Shown here: piece by piece, positions 33,208 to 46,023 of the stretch
Numbering within the stretch: the first letter of the stretch is position 1
Layout of the letters: every line of letters begins with the position of its first letter
Source of the DNA: Pleodorina starrii
Taxonomy: Eukaryota > Chlorophyta > Chlorophyceae > Chlamydomonadales > Volvocaceae
DNA length: 64,000 nucleotides
Assembly (NCBI GenBank): GCA_030267565.1
Contig: BRXU01000001.1
Coordinates: forward strand, 186,001 to 250,000
Direction: 5' to 3'
Translations under genes and position numbers: made by a program
Notes under the pieces: model-generated
Database searches by the model: none
What the model was told of the DNA's origin: nothing
What the model saw: only the letters and a program-made list of their open reading frames with translations

Positions 33208-33660
33208 CTGCGCGTGCATCCAATCAGCAAAGACAATAATCGGGTACATGCATTAATGAAGCTGAAAGGAAGGTTAAACAATACATACACTACTCACCCA
33301 CTCAAACAGTGCAATTGCATACAGAGGAGCTGGATAACAGCTACATAGTGCAATCGCACGACTCTGTGGGCCTAATGTTTAATTGAACATGTAGAGACCC
33401 GCATCTGTATTATAGGCTAGCTCCGGAGCGCGATCTAGCTTTCTTGCAATCGTGGGCTACTGTCTGATGGTGATCTTGTGCATAGGTTGGCTGGTACAGG
33501 GAGCTTGAATTAAACTCGAGTGCGACTGTATGAAATGCTTTCATGTTCAAAGCAAGGGCAAACTATTTTGCGCATATGAGTTTGATGACATTGTGAAGGC
33601 GTTTTTGTCTGCCAAGGAAATGTGTTGAGCGGGGCCCCAGAGTGAAGCGCCCAGGGCGGG

Positions 33661-34124
<464 letters not shown>

Positions 34125-35559
34125 CTTAATAAGTGAGGGCATAAGGATAGTCCATGGGCATGTACGGAAGGATATGTGTTGGGAAAGGATATGTGTTGGG
34201 TAGGGCTCGTTTTTTGGGCATACTGAAAGATGTTTTTGGTTTGTCGGGCGTCCGGTTGTAAGTTTGTTGCTTCGCGAGCCCGCAATGGCGATGTCTTGTA
34301 CTTTGCAGTCCGTGTGGTGTCGCGCAGGTCTTGTTAAGAATGTGATGTTGGGCGGGCATTGTATGCAGGGCGGGTTGTCATGATGGAGTTAATGCACTGT
34401 TAGGCAGGTTGGTGACATCGCGGTTGGTGACTTCACCCGCGAAGTAGGGACGGCTTTGTGTCATGGATAGCGTCAGCTGGAGCTGCTCAATGAATGCAAT
34501 TGTACATTGTATTTGTACATGTATGGGCGCTTCGCGCTGGGGCCTCGCCCAAAAACGGAGGTTATTATTTTGGAATGGAGGGTTGCAATGATATGATTAG
34601 ACATTGTCGCCCGGTACCGGTCGTCAGCAGGCAGAAATTAGGATGAGAACCCCGGACCGACCCCGGACCGCGGGGTTTGATTAAATTATATTATTCTATG
34701 TGAAAGGATTAGGCCGAAGTCGAGGCAATTAACCAGGATTAGCCGAAGTCTTGCCCTTGACCGGATTAGGAGCCATACGTGTAGCCGGCAGGAGATCGAT
34801 TAGGACCCCACCAGGACAGGTCACATTAGGATTAAGACCCTGCAAGGCAGGACCGATAGATCACGGCCACGCACAAACGCGCGGTTCATTTGCGCAACGC
34901 TGCGCCTCTGAAAATTAGCGCGGCCCTCCAGCAAGCCAAACGGCGACAGCCTTCCTTCTTGAATGACGGTGGGAGCGCGCTTTAGCTGCACTTTGGTGTC
35001 GGAGGGGCCGGCATCAGCGAGAGTTGTTTTTTAATAAGAGGTCATGTAACGCGGCCGGCATTTCATGCGAGCGAAGCTGTGCCTCAGCCGCAGGTGATTT
35101 TCAGCCCATCCAAATTTTGATATGTACGTGTTTTGTTTGCAGAGGGTGAGGTTAGCCAGTGTTTTTGGAAGACCGTACCGCGGGAGTTTGGGAGCCCTTT
35201 CCCCCTGGTCTTTCGACACACTGGTCTTTCGACACAAGGCCGCGATGCTGCTCTTAACTCCGGTGGTGCGACTTTACTTGAGGAGTGTCATAACCACGTG
35301 GAAGGGGCGCCTATGTATCGCGGGCAGCAAATGTATGCCTGCGGACGCCAAATACCCGGCGGTCCAATCCTTGGCCCTTGCCGGCCAAGTCTTTTTTCCG
35401 TATGGCTATATGCCGCTGTCGTGGTTCTTACACCATTCGCATTCTCCTCTATTTAGAGGCCCCAAAAGCTCGGGCCGCAGCCCCGGCAGCTTCGTTCGGA
35501 GCTAATTATAAGCTAAATATGACGTCAGACTCGGCAATTCAGTCCACTAAGGGCGGCTT
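34125..35559. other. Unassigned intron sequence
   Basis: Contains another short GGGCGCTTCGCGCTGGGGCC-type repeat near 34527 and an AGGATTAG-rich tract (34705-34830). No supported exon. Confidence 0.35.
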
Positions 35560-36210
35560 AACAAGTCCAGTCGGCAAGCCCTAAATATAAGTTGATACAC
35601 GCTGTGCACTATAGTTCCATTACGTCATAACTTCGCGACGCGGGACTTCACGACGGCTTTGAACTGATGAAAACCTGATGATGATGCCACACGGTGGGGT
35701 TGGGGTTGGTAAGGCCGGACCGTACGGGTTCCACCAGGGACGGGTCCAAGTCATGGCTGTCGAGATCCGGTGTCAAGAGCTGCTGAAGAGCTGTTGCCCC
35801 CCTTTAGGTACTTAGACAGTCGACAGGACCCTGAACTTAGTTTCTTCCCGACTTGCACGCCTACCTAATGCTCCCAAGTCCCTAGGTTGCGGGGTGGGAA
35901 TACCGGTATTGAGTAGACAGGAGCCAACCTGTTCAGCCGGACGTACATTCCGCACCGCCTTTCGGCTACATCTCAACGTGGCAGACGGTCATCACTTTGT
36001 TCATGGGGGCCACTCGCCGGCCAGGCTCGAAGCCCCACCAGCTGAATCGGTTCGATTGCATCTCGAACCTCTCGTGGTGAAACTGCCCGAAATCACGTTG
36101 TCAGAGCCCCATAGGTGCTCTCACTTAACCAGTGGGCATCCAGCAGTTCGACCCAACTCCCTAGCACTCAACTCCTCCCATACGGATTTAACAGGGCCCC
36201 GCCCTTTTTC
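35560..36210. repeat. Dispersed repeat family R2, copy 2
   Basis: Diverged second copy of the 10490-11240 repeat, in the same orientation, inside the intron between the hinge exon (ends 36397) and the 33052-33207 exon of the minus-strand gene. Confidence 0.6.
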
Positions 36211-36396
36211 CGGCTTTAAGGAAGCCGACACCAACCCCTTGCCAAGGATGCTCTGGCAAATAATTCCATCCGGTACAAGACCTCAAACAGAAGATAGCAG
36301 CACTAATGTCAACTCCTGGAAAATGTCATGTATATATGTAGCTAGGACATGTGTTCAGCTAGCAGAGCCACCCTTCATTCCTTTGATAGCTCGCAC

Positions 36397-38137
36397 CTTG
36401 AATTCAATTGATGCAATCAAGAAGTGGTAATCCACTTCTGTGTTTGGTGGTGCAGGGGGCGACACAAAGCGTGAATTCGACGATGCTGGAGGGGGCCGGA
36501 ATTGGAGGCTTTCATTGACAGATGTTGACCGTGGAGGCTCCTGGAGGAAGCGAGACGATGCGGGAGGTGGGGACGATGGGGTAGATGGGGTAGATGGGGG
36601 AGGCGGTGGGGGAGGAGGGGGAGAAGGGGGAGGAGAGGGAGAAGGGGGAGGAGAGGGAGGAGGGGGAGAAGGGGGAGGAGAGGGAGGAGGGGGAGAAGGG
36701 GGAGGAGAGGGAGGAGGGGGAGAAGGGGGAGGAGAGGGAGGTGGGGGAGAAGGGGGAGGAGAGGGAGGAGGGGGAGAAGGGGGAGGAGAGGGAGGAGGGG
36801 GAGAAGGGGGAGGAGAGGGAGGTGGGGGAGAAGGGGGAGGAGAGGGAGGAGGGGGAGAAGGGGGAGGAGAGGGAGGAGGGGGAGAAGGGGGACCTGTGGC
36901 CTCACAGTCCTGCTTTGGACCGGACGGCACGGGGCACCGGCCTGTCCTGTGCGCCATTACACGTAGCCCGCCCCAGCCGATGGGACCCGTGAAGTACCCG
37001 GAAAACGATGTACTGCTGTTGCCGTTGAGGTTGCTGCAGCCATACATCCGCGCGCGTCAAACATCGACAAGGTGGGTGAAAGAGTTCACAGCGTGTGCGT
37101 TTGTATTACGTGAAAAATGTATGCAGCAGAGAGGCTTCCCTGATCATATGCGGGTCAGAGCGTTGCTCTTGGCAGAAATGCATGGTGTGCATTAATGAGA
37201 TGGAAAGATTGGTCGCTTAGACGCGGCAGGAGCGAAGCGACTAGAGCTTCTAATAAGATAATGTATGGTAGCCGTTACTCGCTTCCCACCCGCCCGCCCT
37301 GTCGAGGTTACAAGCGCCATAGGCCCTCGGAGCTCGGCCCAGGTTGCTGTCGGGAGCTAGGCACATGTGCCAGGAAGCGTACGGCAAGCGGGCGATGATA
37401 GGCTCTCAGTGCCGCACAGCTTACTCAATGGCGTAACAGCGAACCCGCCTTGTTTTGCTGCGTGTGAAGCGTCGGCAGGGGTCGCCCTAGGAAAACCAGG
37501 CGACCTTGCGCCTGCTGCTGTCGGTGCTTTCGTTAAGCGTCGCTGACACACCGTCCGCGGGTGAAGTTTGTTGGTTCGTTTTTGTTTGGCGCTTTATTTG
37601 AATGGGCGTAGAGCCCGTGCGGATATTGTTTCCCATCCCGCGGCCTTAGTGCGTGACGGTGATTCGGTTGGTGAGGACGCTCCCGAGGGCGCCCGCTTGC
37701 CTAGCTTGGACGACGGCACAGAGCGCCAGACCGCGCCGTGTGGCGCCTGACCGCGCTTCGGCGCTTTATTTTCAGCGCTAAACGGCGCCGTGTGAGCAAC
37801 TCCACCCTCCTGCACTCGAGGCAAAGCAGAATTCCTCCCCCTTTTCATCCGGCATGGAGCCTGTCCTGGTGCCCTGACGACCCTGTTTCGTCGGACATCT
37901 TCATTCCTAGCTTTGCCAGCTGTGAGAACGTACACGTGCGTATATATAGGGGCCCCCAATGTTCGTATACCGGTACACGGCATGCCTACCTGTCATTGCA
38001 TGTGGGGCAGTGAATCCCCAGTTCCTTCGTGGCGGTCACCGCCTGATACTGGTGCGGCACCAGGGTCAGCGGCGTCGGCAGACAGGTGTATCTTTGATGA
38101 GGCGTCAAACACGGTCTCATGGAAATAAGGGAACCCC
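36397..38137 (-). CDS. Long minus-strand gene: extracellular core end and Ser/Pro hinge
   Basis: Exon 38137-37990 (PTPLTLVPHQYQAVTATKEL, HCPTCNDR) joins in phase to exon 37033-36397, which starts SNLNGNSSTSFSGYFTGPIG and WGGLRVMAHRTGRCPVPSG. The second exon then runs into about 95 residues of SPPPPSPPP repeats, a Thr/Ser/Pro linker, and PPAPPNTEVDYHFLIASIEF before a GT donor. SPPPP repeats are the hydroxyproline-glycoprotein signature of volvocine cell wall and matrix proteins and are probably glycosylated. The 38137 exon starts immediately downstream (in gene direction) of TIR transposon copy 2. Two paired cysteines suggest a folded domain before the hinge. Confidence 0.65.
36600..36895 (-). 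repeat. 27-bp minisatellite encoding the Ser/Pro hinge
   Basis: Purine-only on the plus strand (GGGGGAGAAGGGGGAGGAGA...). A 27-bp unit encodes the 9-residue SPPPPSPPP on the minus strand, about ten copies. Confidence 0.85.
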
Positions 38138-38601
38138 CTGCGAACACGCAGCAAATAACGAAGCACTGAACCCTACCAAACGAACCCCGGTTTAAGTCTG
38201 GCTAAGGTTGTGGCCGTCTTAGCCTAAGCAGGATTATCACGGCATGTGCGGATAAGGCACAACTTATAACCGACTTTGAGTTAGCGAGGTATTAGCCCCC
38301 ACCTTTAGCTGTGTAAGTCCGAAATGTTGGGTTAGCACCACTTAGCGGGATGTATCCAATCTTACAGTCACTTTGACGTACTTACAAGGTGCGTCCGTCC
38401 ATGAGGACAGGATATGTTCCGTGCCGAGCTGCCGATTCGATTGCTTATGTGGGGCACATAGACGGACGCTCGACAGGACTCGACCGTACAGTTACACGAG
38501 TATGCCCTTGCATCGGTGGCCGCATGTAGCCCTTACAAATTGGTGCCGCTTACAAACCCTGGGCACGCATCCCAACCACTGTCGTTCCCCCGCTTGGGAC
38601 G

Positions 38602-38967
38602 GTGAAAGATGGTGAGAAAACCGCCGCTGAAACTCTCCTGCCGGCCGACGCACGCCCAACAGTGACGCCGCTTGCTGCTCTCAGTGCCAGCACTCTGCCC
38701 AGCTGCCTACTGCCCCGACTAGCCTGCGGTATAGCACACACCCCGAAGCAGGAGGAGAACACACCGCACCGCGGCCCACGAACAAACGGCCCCAACACAG
38801 AACAGCAACAACCGACCGCAACGGAACCGGACGGCAAAACACCAACAGACACATGCACTCCGATTCCGTCGATCGAGCAAAAAAACGGTGCCCAGGTTAG
38901 CGATGGGTGTGGCAAAAGTGAACCAGAGTCAAGAGGGATAACCTCCCCCGCCGTTGGACCGGCCTAA
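38602..38967 (+). CDS. Possible upstream reading frame of the TIR transposon
   Basis: This is an open frame of about 121 codons rich in Pro, Thr and Gln, with no recognised domain and no ATG at its start. In copy 1 the equivalent frame begins after a TAA (5712-5714), where copy 2 has AAA. It could be an upstream exon of the element's gene or chance. Confidence 0.15.
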   Translation: MKDGEKTAAETLLPADARPTVTPLAALSASTLPSCLLPRLACGIAHTPKQEENTPHRGPRTNGPNTEQQQPTATEPDGKTPTDTCTPIPSIEQKNGAQVSDGCGKSEPESRGITSPAVGPA

Positions 38968-39539
38968 ACCCAAAGGCGCACGAACCCAAGGACAGACAGA
39001 CACGGCACACACACAGACACGCGAGCACCCGTGCAGCCAAGGTGCGAGCGCAACGAGAACCAGGGGAGGGTGGACGGGCAAGGAATCCGCGGACTAGCTT
39101 AAGAAACCAACAACGAAGCCGACTGAATGCTAATTAGAAAAAGACCGCAACGAAAATAGGTAAACCGCTAGACATCGGGGAAGACGAGACATCAAACACC
39201 AACTCGGAGCTCTACGGACACTAATGCACAACTGCCGTACCAAGCCACCTGTACAGCAAGACTCTAGAGCTACCACTCCTCGTCAAAGGTCTTCCGCAGA
39301 AATGAGGCTTGACTCCCCTTGCACCACAAACTGCATTTTGGGGAGGGAGAACCCGCAAGAACTACCTGCTAAGCACCGCTCGGGGCGCCCGCCTCACCCC
39401 TGACTACCATATGGAGCCACTCCGTTAGTTGTGAACCCGCCCTGGTGGGCCTGCTGTCTGCACAGGCCGCTGCTTAGAGGCCAAGTGCATCGCGATGTAC
39501 CCAGATCGCGAGTACCAAGATCGCTGATATCATTCTTTG

Positions 39540-40101
39540 ATGGGCGCCAAGGCCGGTGCAAAGGGCAAGCCACTGCCCTTGGCAGTGGGCTTGCTTCTGG
39601 GTCCACTGGTGAGTGATCCGAAAGTGTAGATGTTGTGTGCTGACTGCAGTTCGTATGTATCATCTTCTGAAGCGGGCATTCATTCATGTATGTGCAGGAC
39701 GCCGAGGCGGAGCCTGGTAGCAAGGTGAAGGTCCTGGTCGTGTCGACAACGGCCACCAAGAACTGGCCGGGTGTCATCCACCTGCCCGTGCCAGTGCCCG
39801 ACTTTGACGGGACTATGAAGTGCCCGGTCATGTTTGCTGAGGTAAGGGGACCAGTGCGTGCACACCTATCATACACGTGCGTGTAAGTCAACGAGTGGTG
39901 ACTATTGAAACATCACACTGCACTGCTTTTTTACAATCACAGGTTGAGTGGCCGGTGGTCGGCCTGCTGGCGGTGATGGATGGCAGAAACGCCATCGACT
40001 TCGCAAAGCTCAAGTGGGGGCTGCAAGAGGCCTCACTCATCAACGCTCGGCGAGCTGTCAAGGGGGCCCTGGACATGGCGGGGGGGCAGCCAGCGGAGTA
40101 A
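39540..40101 (+). CDS. Small three-exon gene inside the TIR transposon
   Basis: Exons 39540-39608, 39698-39841 and 39943-40101 have GT-AG introns and all junctions are phase 0, giving a 123-residue product. It starts MGAKAGAKGKPLPLAVGLLL, has a central VKVLVVSTTATKNWPGVIHL and ends GALDMAGGQPAE then TAA. Support comes from good splice sites, in-phase joins and GC-rich third positions; I recognise no family. It is too short for a typical transposase. It could be an accessory protein, a remnant of a longer gene (further exons may lie upstream of 39540), or a captured host fragment. Confidence 0.5.
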
Positions 40102-41720
40102 AGGATTGTTGCCTGCAGCGGGGGTGGGGACACGGCGGCAGGGGTGCGGGGGGAGGGGGGTGGCAGAGGGTTGGAAGTACTCAGTTGTTATGCTTCGCTG
40201 GCATGAAGCCTCATGCGGGCTTGCTTTGCTAAGCATCAGTAGGCGGATCAAAGGTGCTTCGCACCTGTACGTATGTATGCCAGCCTCACTGCAGGGTAGG
40301 ATATTGCAGGCATGTTGTATTGGTACTCAGAGGGAGCGGCGGAGTGCCATGGTCTGACTTGGATTGCTATCTGTTTGTCGGTATCGTCGGGGTGTTGCTT
40401 CATGGGGAGATGAGTGCACTATCTAGTTGAGTGTTGGCCCCACATTGTTGAGTAGTGGGCAAGGCAGTGTGTGTCGTCACCTGCTACCATACCTGTCAGC
40501 CACCATACAGTGGCGCTAGGCTGCATGCGGCCCTCCTAGCCCTCTTGATGAAATGGGTCGTGTTTTTGGCTCCGGTGGTGCCCGTCGGTAGGCAACCGTC
40601 GGTGGTGACCTTAGACCATTTGATTTCGTGTGGGTTATGTGCCACAACAGCGCGCTCCTGGTGCCATGGACGAATTGGTGATGCAGAGGGATCCGTGCAA
40701 GGCGGTGCTTCATAGGTGCCTGCTGTTGCATGTCTATTTCCTGCCCTGTACCCCGTGTTTGCAATAAATTGCGATGCGTCTTAGATGGAGGAGTCACGTC
40801 TAGTGCCTTTAGTAGGACTACTCAAAAACGGTGCTTACAAAGCCCGGACGTCGTGTAAAGGTCGCGAACCTGATTCCTCTATTGGTTAAGCATGCCACCC
40901 ACTGGGTATAAGATTGGGTAAATCCTCAGCGTAATTCTTCCAGCCACATTAGTGTGTAAGTTTTGTGTTTAACTCATCCGGCCTTCAGAACGACTAAGTC
41001 GTTGGTTAAACTCTTCCAGCTGTAAGTAAGGATAAATACAGTGTTTAAGTCCGTGTTCTGCTGCTAACCCTAAGCATAGCTAAACTAGGGTAATTGCAGC
41101 CAACTCGGCCAAACTCCGGCTAATTCTAATCCAGCCCTATCTGGACGCTCCTAGCTAAATCAGCCTAAATGCCTCTTAAGTCGCCCTTAACTCGAAAAAC
41201 GACAGTTTAAGTCGTGTTTAACTCTGCTTGGCCGGAGTTAAAGGTGGCTGCTTGCAGAAGCGCCATACAGCTAAGTCTTGCTAACCGTGCCTAACCTGGT
41301 CTAATACCCGACTTAAACCGGGGTTCGTTTGGTAGGGGAAGTGGATCGGAATGCGGGGGATGTCTTGATAATTTGCGCGAATGCTGCTGTTATGTCGAAG
41401 CGGTCGATCGAACAAGTAACAAATAAAGAAGCACAAAACCATCCATGCCATCCGTGCAACACCAACAAACAGGCGGGCGTTACATCTCACAGCTCCTATA
41501 CATGCATGCCCATGTGCACACAGCCCGCGCCATGGCAAAGTTGTACGGAATCTCGCTCGATACATCTGAACTGATCGACAAGCTGTACAGTTGCACATCT
41601 GCACATATAAACCCTTATCCGTCACCCACACGCACGTTGCCACGCATATATAGCCGAGGCAAACTGAACGCATGCGCTTACATACATTAACAACCGATAC
41701 GCACCAACACATGCTCGCAC

Positions 41721-42639
41721 CTCGGTCGTTCACAAATTGTTTAATGTTGTCCCGAATTGTAATTACGGCATCGTACAGGCGGGTTGTTAGGCCCCCATGT
41801 GCGTACAACCAACTGGCTTCCACCTGGCCCGGCGTGCCAGCGGGCAGGTAGAGCAGCTTGTATGCGCTTAGGTTGTAGGTCGGCACCAAGGCGGGCTCGT
41901 TGACATAGGTGATGATATGATCGAGGCCGAGTAGCCCGCAGCGCTGACCCAGCCCTCCAGGGACTTGCGGGCGGCCTGCTCTCAAAACAAAAAATGCATA
42001 GCGTGGCCAGCAATGGCAAGCAGGCGGATGGACGACATGACGTGCTTGGGTACAAATGCGCGTTCACTGGGATGAGATCATGCTCGCTCGGCATTTGCGA
42101 TCAAGAGCCAAACATGCATATGTCGATATGAACATCCTTTGCTCGTCGAGGTGGAGGCCACCCGCCCTAGATGCACCCATTAAGTTGAAGCTATGTACGG
42201 CACGCTGCTCTGTCAATAATTATATCCAAACAAGCTGTATTGGTAAATACGTATAACGCACCCAGTACAAGTAAGTACATAATTAAGCGAGTAATAATGA
42301 AAGTTGGCAAGAATAAGCGCCTGACGGATGGACCGGGTCCCCGGTACGGTAGGGTGCCGACATACATGCATGCGCCGTCAGAGCGTTGACAGCGGTGAAC
42401 AGGCCCAGCTCCGTCAACGAGTTGTCTTGGATTGATTCATCAGCCATAATTGTCAACTAGTAAATGTCAAATTATTGTCTAAGTAGTACATTGTTTTGCA
42501 CGCACGCGCATGAGCTTACACTATCGCCAAGAAAGAAGCCGATGGCCAGAATGCCGTTTGCGTCACTAGGGGCCGACTCCAGAGCTGACCGGATCAGACT
42601 CGGGTAGAGCCCTCCGCAGGATGGGCCTTGGCAAGTTCC
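41721..42639 (-). CDS. Long minus-strand gene: extracellular core exons
   Basis: Exons 42639-42520 (40 codons, GTCQGPSCGGLYPSLIRSAL), 42456-42366 and 41978-41721 have phases 0-0, 0-1 and 1-1 that fit each other and the 38137 exon. The sequence reads SDANGILAIGFFLGDS, then LTELGLFTAVNALT, then YNLSAYKLLYLPAG and LYDAVITIRDNIKQFVNDR. Alternating hydrophobic strands and conserved Gly/Pro suggest an alpha/beta domain such as a GATase-like or periplasmic-binding-like fold, but I cannot name the family. GC-rich codon choice and consensus splice sites support real coding. Confidence 0.65.
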
Positions 42640-44289
42640 CTGTATGTAGGCGGATTACACATCAGGCATGCAAGGAAAATATTCCAGGGGTTGGAACTTA
42701 GTTCTTTCGCCCGTAATGTAGGGTGATGTTTGTGTACGGCAGAGCGTATAACGATTTGACACTTCATCAATCATGCATGCAATGGTTGGTTGCGAAACGT
42801 TACCTCGGCGATTGCCAACCGCTGCTGGGATTACAAGTACAGATTACTAATTACCAATTACTAATTACTAATGCTGTTTGGTTATTTATTACAAGAAGGG
42901 CCTGCGGCGATCCCGGAATTGGGTAGTGCCGTTGGGTTGTGGTCAGGCTAGGATATTAATATCTTTTTGCCCAACATTTTTAGGAATTTTAGATATTTGT
43001 TTTACGATTTTGAGTGTTCAATATGGAGGGAGTCGGTGCCTCAAATTTGCCGTATGAATGGTAACGGAGAGGGGGTCCAGACCCCCCTTCCCCCATCATT
43101 CACGCTATGCCCCCCATCCATAAAATTTGCCGCCGTGCAGGGTTCGGCGAAGAAATAATCCCCGTTACACTGAATCCTAAGGCGGTATTGTTCCGTGTAT
43201 TCTTCTTTGGGCTCCTCAAGGCTCATTTATTGCGAGCGAGGCAACCCACTTGTCATTAAGGCCGCTCAGCTACAGGACCCAGAGACAAAGCGGGCCAGAT
43301 ACCGGAGTAATTGTCAAGTTGTATCGATTATATACAATTATATGTTTTGTGGATTACCATTCGGATGCTTTCGACACTAAAATAATACTGGTACTGACTT
43401 TTAGCGGGCATGTTGATCTTGATGGAGTTGTCACGCCCGATTACCGTACTCGCTGGGTTTCACACACTCTGGATACCAGAACTTTGAAGGTTGTGGTGTG
43501 AAGGTAGAAAGAGAAGGAGGAAAGTGAAGCAATGGCAGCAGATAGGAATATTCCGCCTGCAGCACCAAAGCTGGAATAACGGAAAGCCGCCGAAGGAACG
43601 CCATCAGGTAGCACCATCAGGCTGACGAACTCGCTGCTCCGTAGCCCAATTCATAGACCGGCCAGTAGTCTGACTACGAAATATGTCAGGGTTCCGTTAC
43701 AAACGAGTAGTGGTCCTCGGTACGCGACTTCCGGGTCTCATCGTTCCACGGGAGGCCTGGGCTACATTCGCCCAATGATCCTAATTCCTCACATGATACT
43801 CACTGTCGCGAATCAGGCTACGACTAAGCGTCGAGCAGTCAATCGTGACACGAGACGCTAGGACAGCGTCGAAATGACCCTTAAGAACCAACAGATCATG
43901 ACTGCCGTACCAGAAACCAACCACAGGTAAGCAAACCACCAGACTGCCAGGAGATCAACGCAATGGAAATAAACCAACCATAAAACACATCTTCCAAACC
44001 AACCACATCTCAAATATGATACGCACTAGCGACCCACAGACCCATGCGACATTACACCGTAACCTCGCCTTCGACCTCAGACCAGCGCGCCTGTCCCGCA
44101 AATCGAACGAATTCAGTAATCCGTCATGACAGAGTGTTTACTGGTGACGGGAACCCGGGCTGGTGGAAACCGGCATTCTATGGCAGCACCTGTTTAGAAG
44201 CCTTTTACGCGGCGAGTAAATGATGGATGATGGAATTGCCGCATCAAAGGGGCAAGGCGCGACGAGGGGCGCGCCGTCACGGCGTTGTC
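42640..44289. other. Intron or unassigned sequence
   Basis: A segment at 42890-42950 (CAAGAAGGGCCTGCGGCGATC) recurs at 51852-51910. No convincing exon, though one is expected here from phase considerations. Confidence 0.35.
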
Positions 44290-44390
44290 ACGGTTTCTTG
44301 CTGAACGCTTGCAGAACGGCCGGCCCAGCCCCATGCTGCTGGCACCCCGCACGGCTGGAGTCCATAGCAACAACGTCATTGAAAGTGACC
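44290..44390 (-). CDS. Candidate exon of the long minus-strand gene
   Basis: An open frame reads TFTTQMVTFNDVVAMDSSRA then GCQQHGAGPAVLQAFSKK before a TGA. It lies between the first exon and the 42639 exon on the same strand. Its phase does not join directly to 42639, so another exon or a different donor must intervene. The style (short hydrophobic strand, then Asp/Ser/Gly-rich loop) fits the neighbouring exons. Confidence 0.35.
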
Positions 44391-44880
44391 ATTTGCGTCG
44401 TAAAGGTGTCTTTAAAGTGTCATGGCTCCATAATGGCTCAGAATAGGAGCCCAATATATAACAGTACGTAAAGCAACTACCGTCCCACTGTACGCGTTGC
44501 TGCCAAATACGCCTTCCTTCTGCATTCAACGTATATAAGAGTACGGGTAGGTGCGCCCAATACGATACAGTTAGTCTTTGAACCGACATACAAATATGTT
44601 ACGCAGCTGGCGGCCTGACGGCGCTTGGCATTGTATGACCCCGTGCGTTTCGCTTCGCCGCCCCTCGCTTGCGGCTCACATATATAATTCCGCGTGTGTC
44701 TTTCTCTTACTTTTATCCTGTTATCAGCGTGCTTCAGTGCTGCTGACTATGTGGCTGTACCGCCCCGTAGGGCCCCGTTATTATTACCGGGCCACATACA
44801 TGTGCATGTACTGGTGCATGTACTGGTCATAACATTCCGGGATCACGCACAACTTCTCCGGTGCTTATTAACCATTCATT

Positions 44881-45704
44881 AGGGGTGTTTCTATGGGCCC
44901 GAAACCACAATCTACGGGGACCTACGGGGATGCTCGTCCCACCGTAGCGTAGGAAAATGTTCCTTAGCAAAATTTACCCGCGCCGAATTTCCCCGCGCCG
45001 AATTTCCCCGCGGCGCAAATTAGCGCAAATTGACCCTACAGAACCGAAAATGCCCGACTTTGGCCGCCCGTAGCAAAGTAGGAAGTCGTAGGATGGAGCT
45101 AGTGGAGCTAGTGGAGCGAGCTTATTAGTGCAACTTTCCCGCTTCCTTGGCCATCGACGTACTCAAAAGCGGGCTTTTCCCTAGGCTAATTGTTCATAAG
45201 GAGCGGCTTCTTAGCATGGAAATGAGCAATCCTCAGAGGCATTCATAGATGTCTTGCTGTATACTAGAAGTTATCAAGCCATAGCATATTAGCCTCTTAT
45301 GCGAGGGCGCGTTTGCAAGCAGGGGGTTGCAAGCCATCACTAGACCATGAACAACTGGGGTTCCTTTTCGTTGAATGCGCCGCATCAGAATGTCAATCTC
45401 GGACTTCTGGGTCAAGATGGCGAACATCTGGAGTCTGTATCGGTTCATCACCATAAGCAGGGCAATGACCTTCGTTTGTGGGAGCCATCCTTATATCGGC
45501 GTGGGTTCGAGGTGCCGATAGCTCTAACGGACTGTCCTAAATTTAAGATACAATAACATAAGGTTGCTTCAAGCAATAGGTGCAAAATTGTATTGGTTCC
45601 ACTATGGTTTCAGGAGGTCGATGGAAACGGCCCCTGTACGGATTCTACGCGCATTCTATGTACGATACGATACGCCCGGAACCCTAAGCCATAGAAACAC
45701 CCCT
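44881..45704. mobile_element. Candidate short TIR element
   Basis: AGGGGTGTTTCTATGG at 44881-44896 is exactly inverted at 45689-45704, and both ends are flanked by ATT (44878-44880, 45705-45707), a possible 3-bp duplication. The interior has direct repeats (CCGCGCCGAATTTCC) and a plausible exon-like frame, so it might instead be two separate ends. Confidence 0.5.
45233..45454 (-). CDS. Candidate exon, or reading frame inside a short TIR element
   Basis: The frame reads QMFAILTQKSEIDILMRRIQ and KGTPVVHGLVMACNPLLANA, plausible protein sequence on the strand of the long gene. It lies between inverted 16-bp repeats at 44881 and 45689, so it might instead belong to a mobile element. Confidence 0.3.
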   Translation of the reverse strand: MVMNRYRLQMFAILTQKSEIDILMRRIQRKGTPVVHGLVMACNPLLANAPSHKRLICYGLITSSIQQDIYECL

Positions 45705-45902
45705 ATTGGTCTCAGGACTAATTACTATAACTATGAAGGGTGGGTTCGATGCGGGGGTGTGACGTCACGTGTGTGAAGACTTGATAGACCATTCCCCGAT
45801 CGAGACACATGACGGCAAGCAAGTCTAGTGCTGGAGACGTGCGCTGGTACAGTGCGCGTCAAGTAGCTTGGAAAGTGTAAGGATGAAACGTTTATTCATT
45901 TC

Positions 45903-45980
45903 ACGGGATGTCACGAACGGGATGTCACGAACGGGATGTCACGAACGGCGGGATGTCACGAACGGGATGTCACGAACGGT
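45903..45980. repeat. 14-bp tandem repeat
   Basis: CGGGATGTCACGAA repeated five times with one small spacer. Confidence 0.9.
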
Positions 45981-46023
45981 GTGAAAGCGTATCAAAGCTA
46001 ATACGATACATACACTAACTTAG

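Larger units (their letters stand above)
38171..41337. mobile_element. TIR DNA transposon, copy 2 (3167 bp), inserted in an intron
   Basis: This copy has the same 28-bp perfect terminal inverted repeats as the one at 5278-8418, with a different 3-bp target duplication, GAA (38168-38170 and 41338-41340). It sits between the 41721-41978 and 37990-38137 exons of the long minus-strand gene, just upstream of the latter's splice acceptor, so it does not interrupt coding sequence. It retains 26 bp missing from copy 1, including a splice acceptor of the internal gene. It is probably closer to the source copy. Confidence 0.92.

Noticed and set aside
39394..39891. 165-codon minus-strand frame in the TIR transposon (also at 6501-6998)
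   Set aside because: Lies antisense to the spliced plus-strand exons and has no recognisable content; preserved only because the copies are nearly identical.
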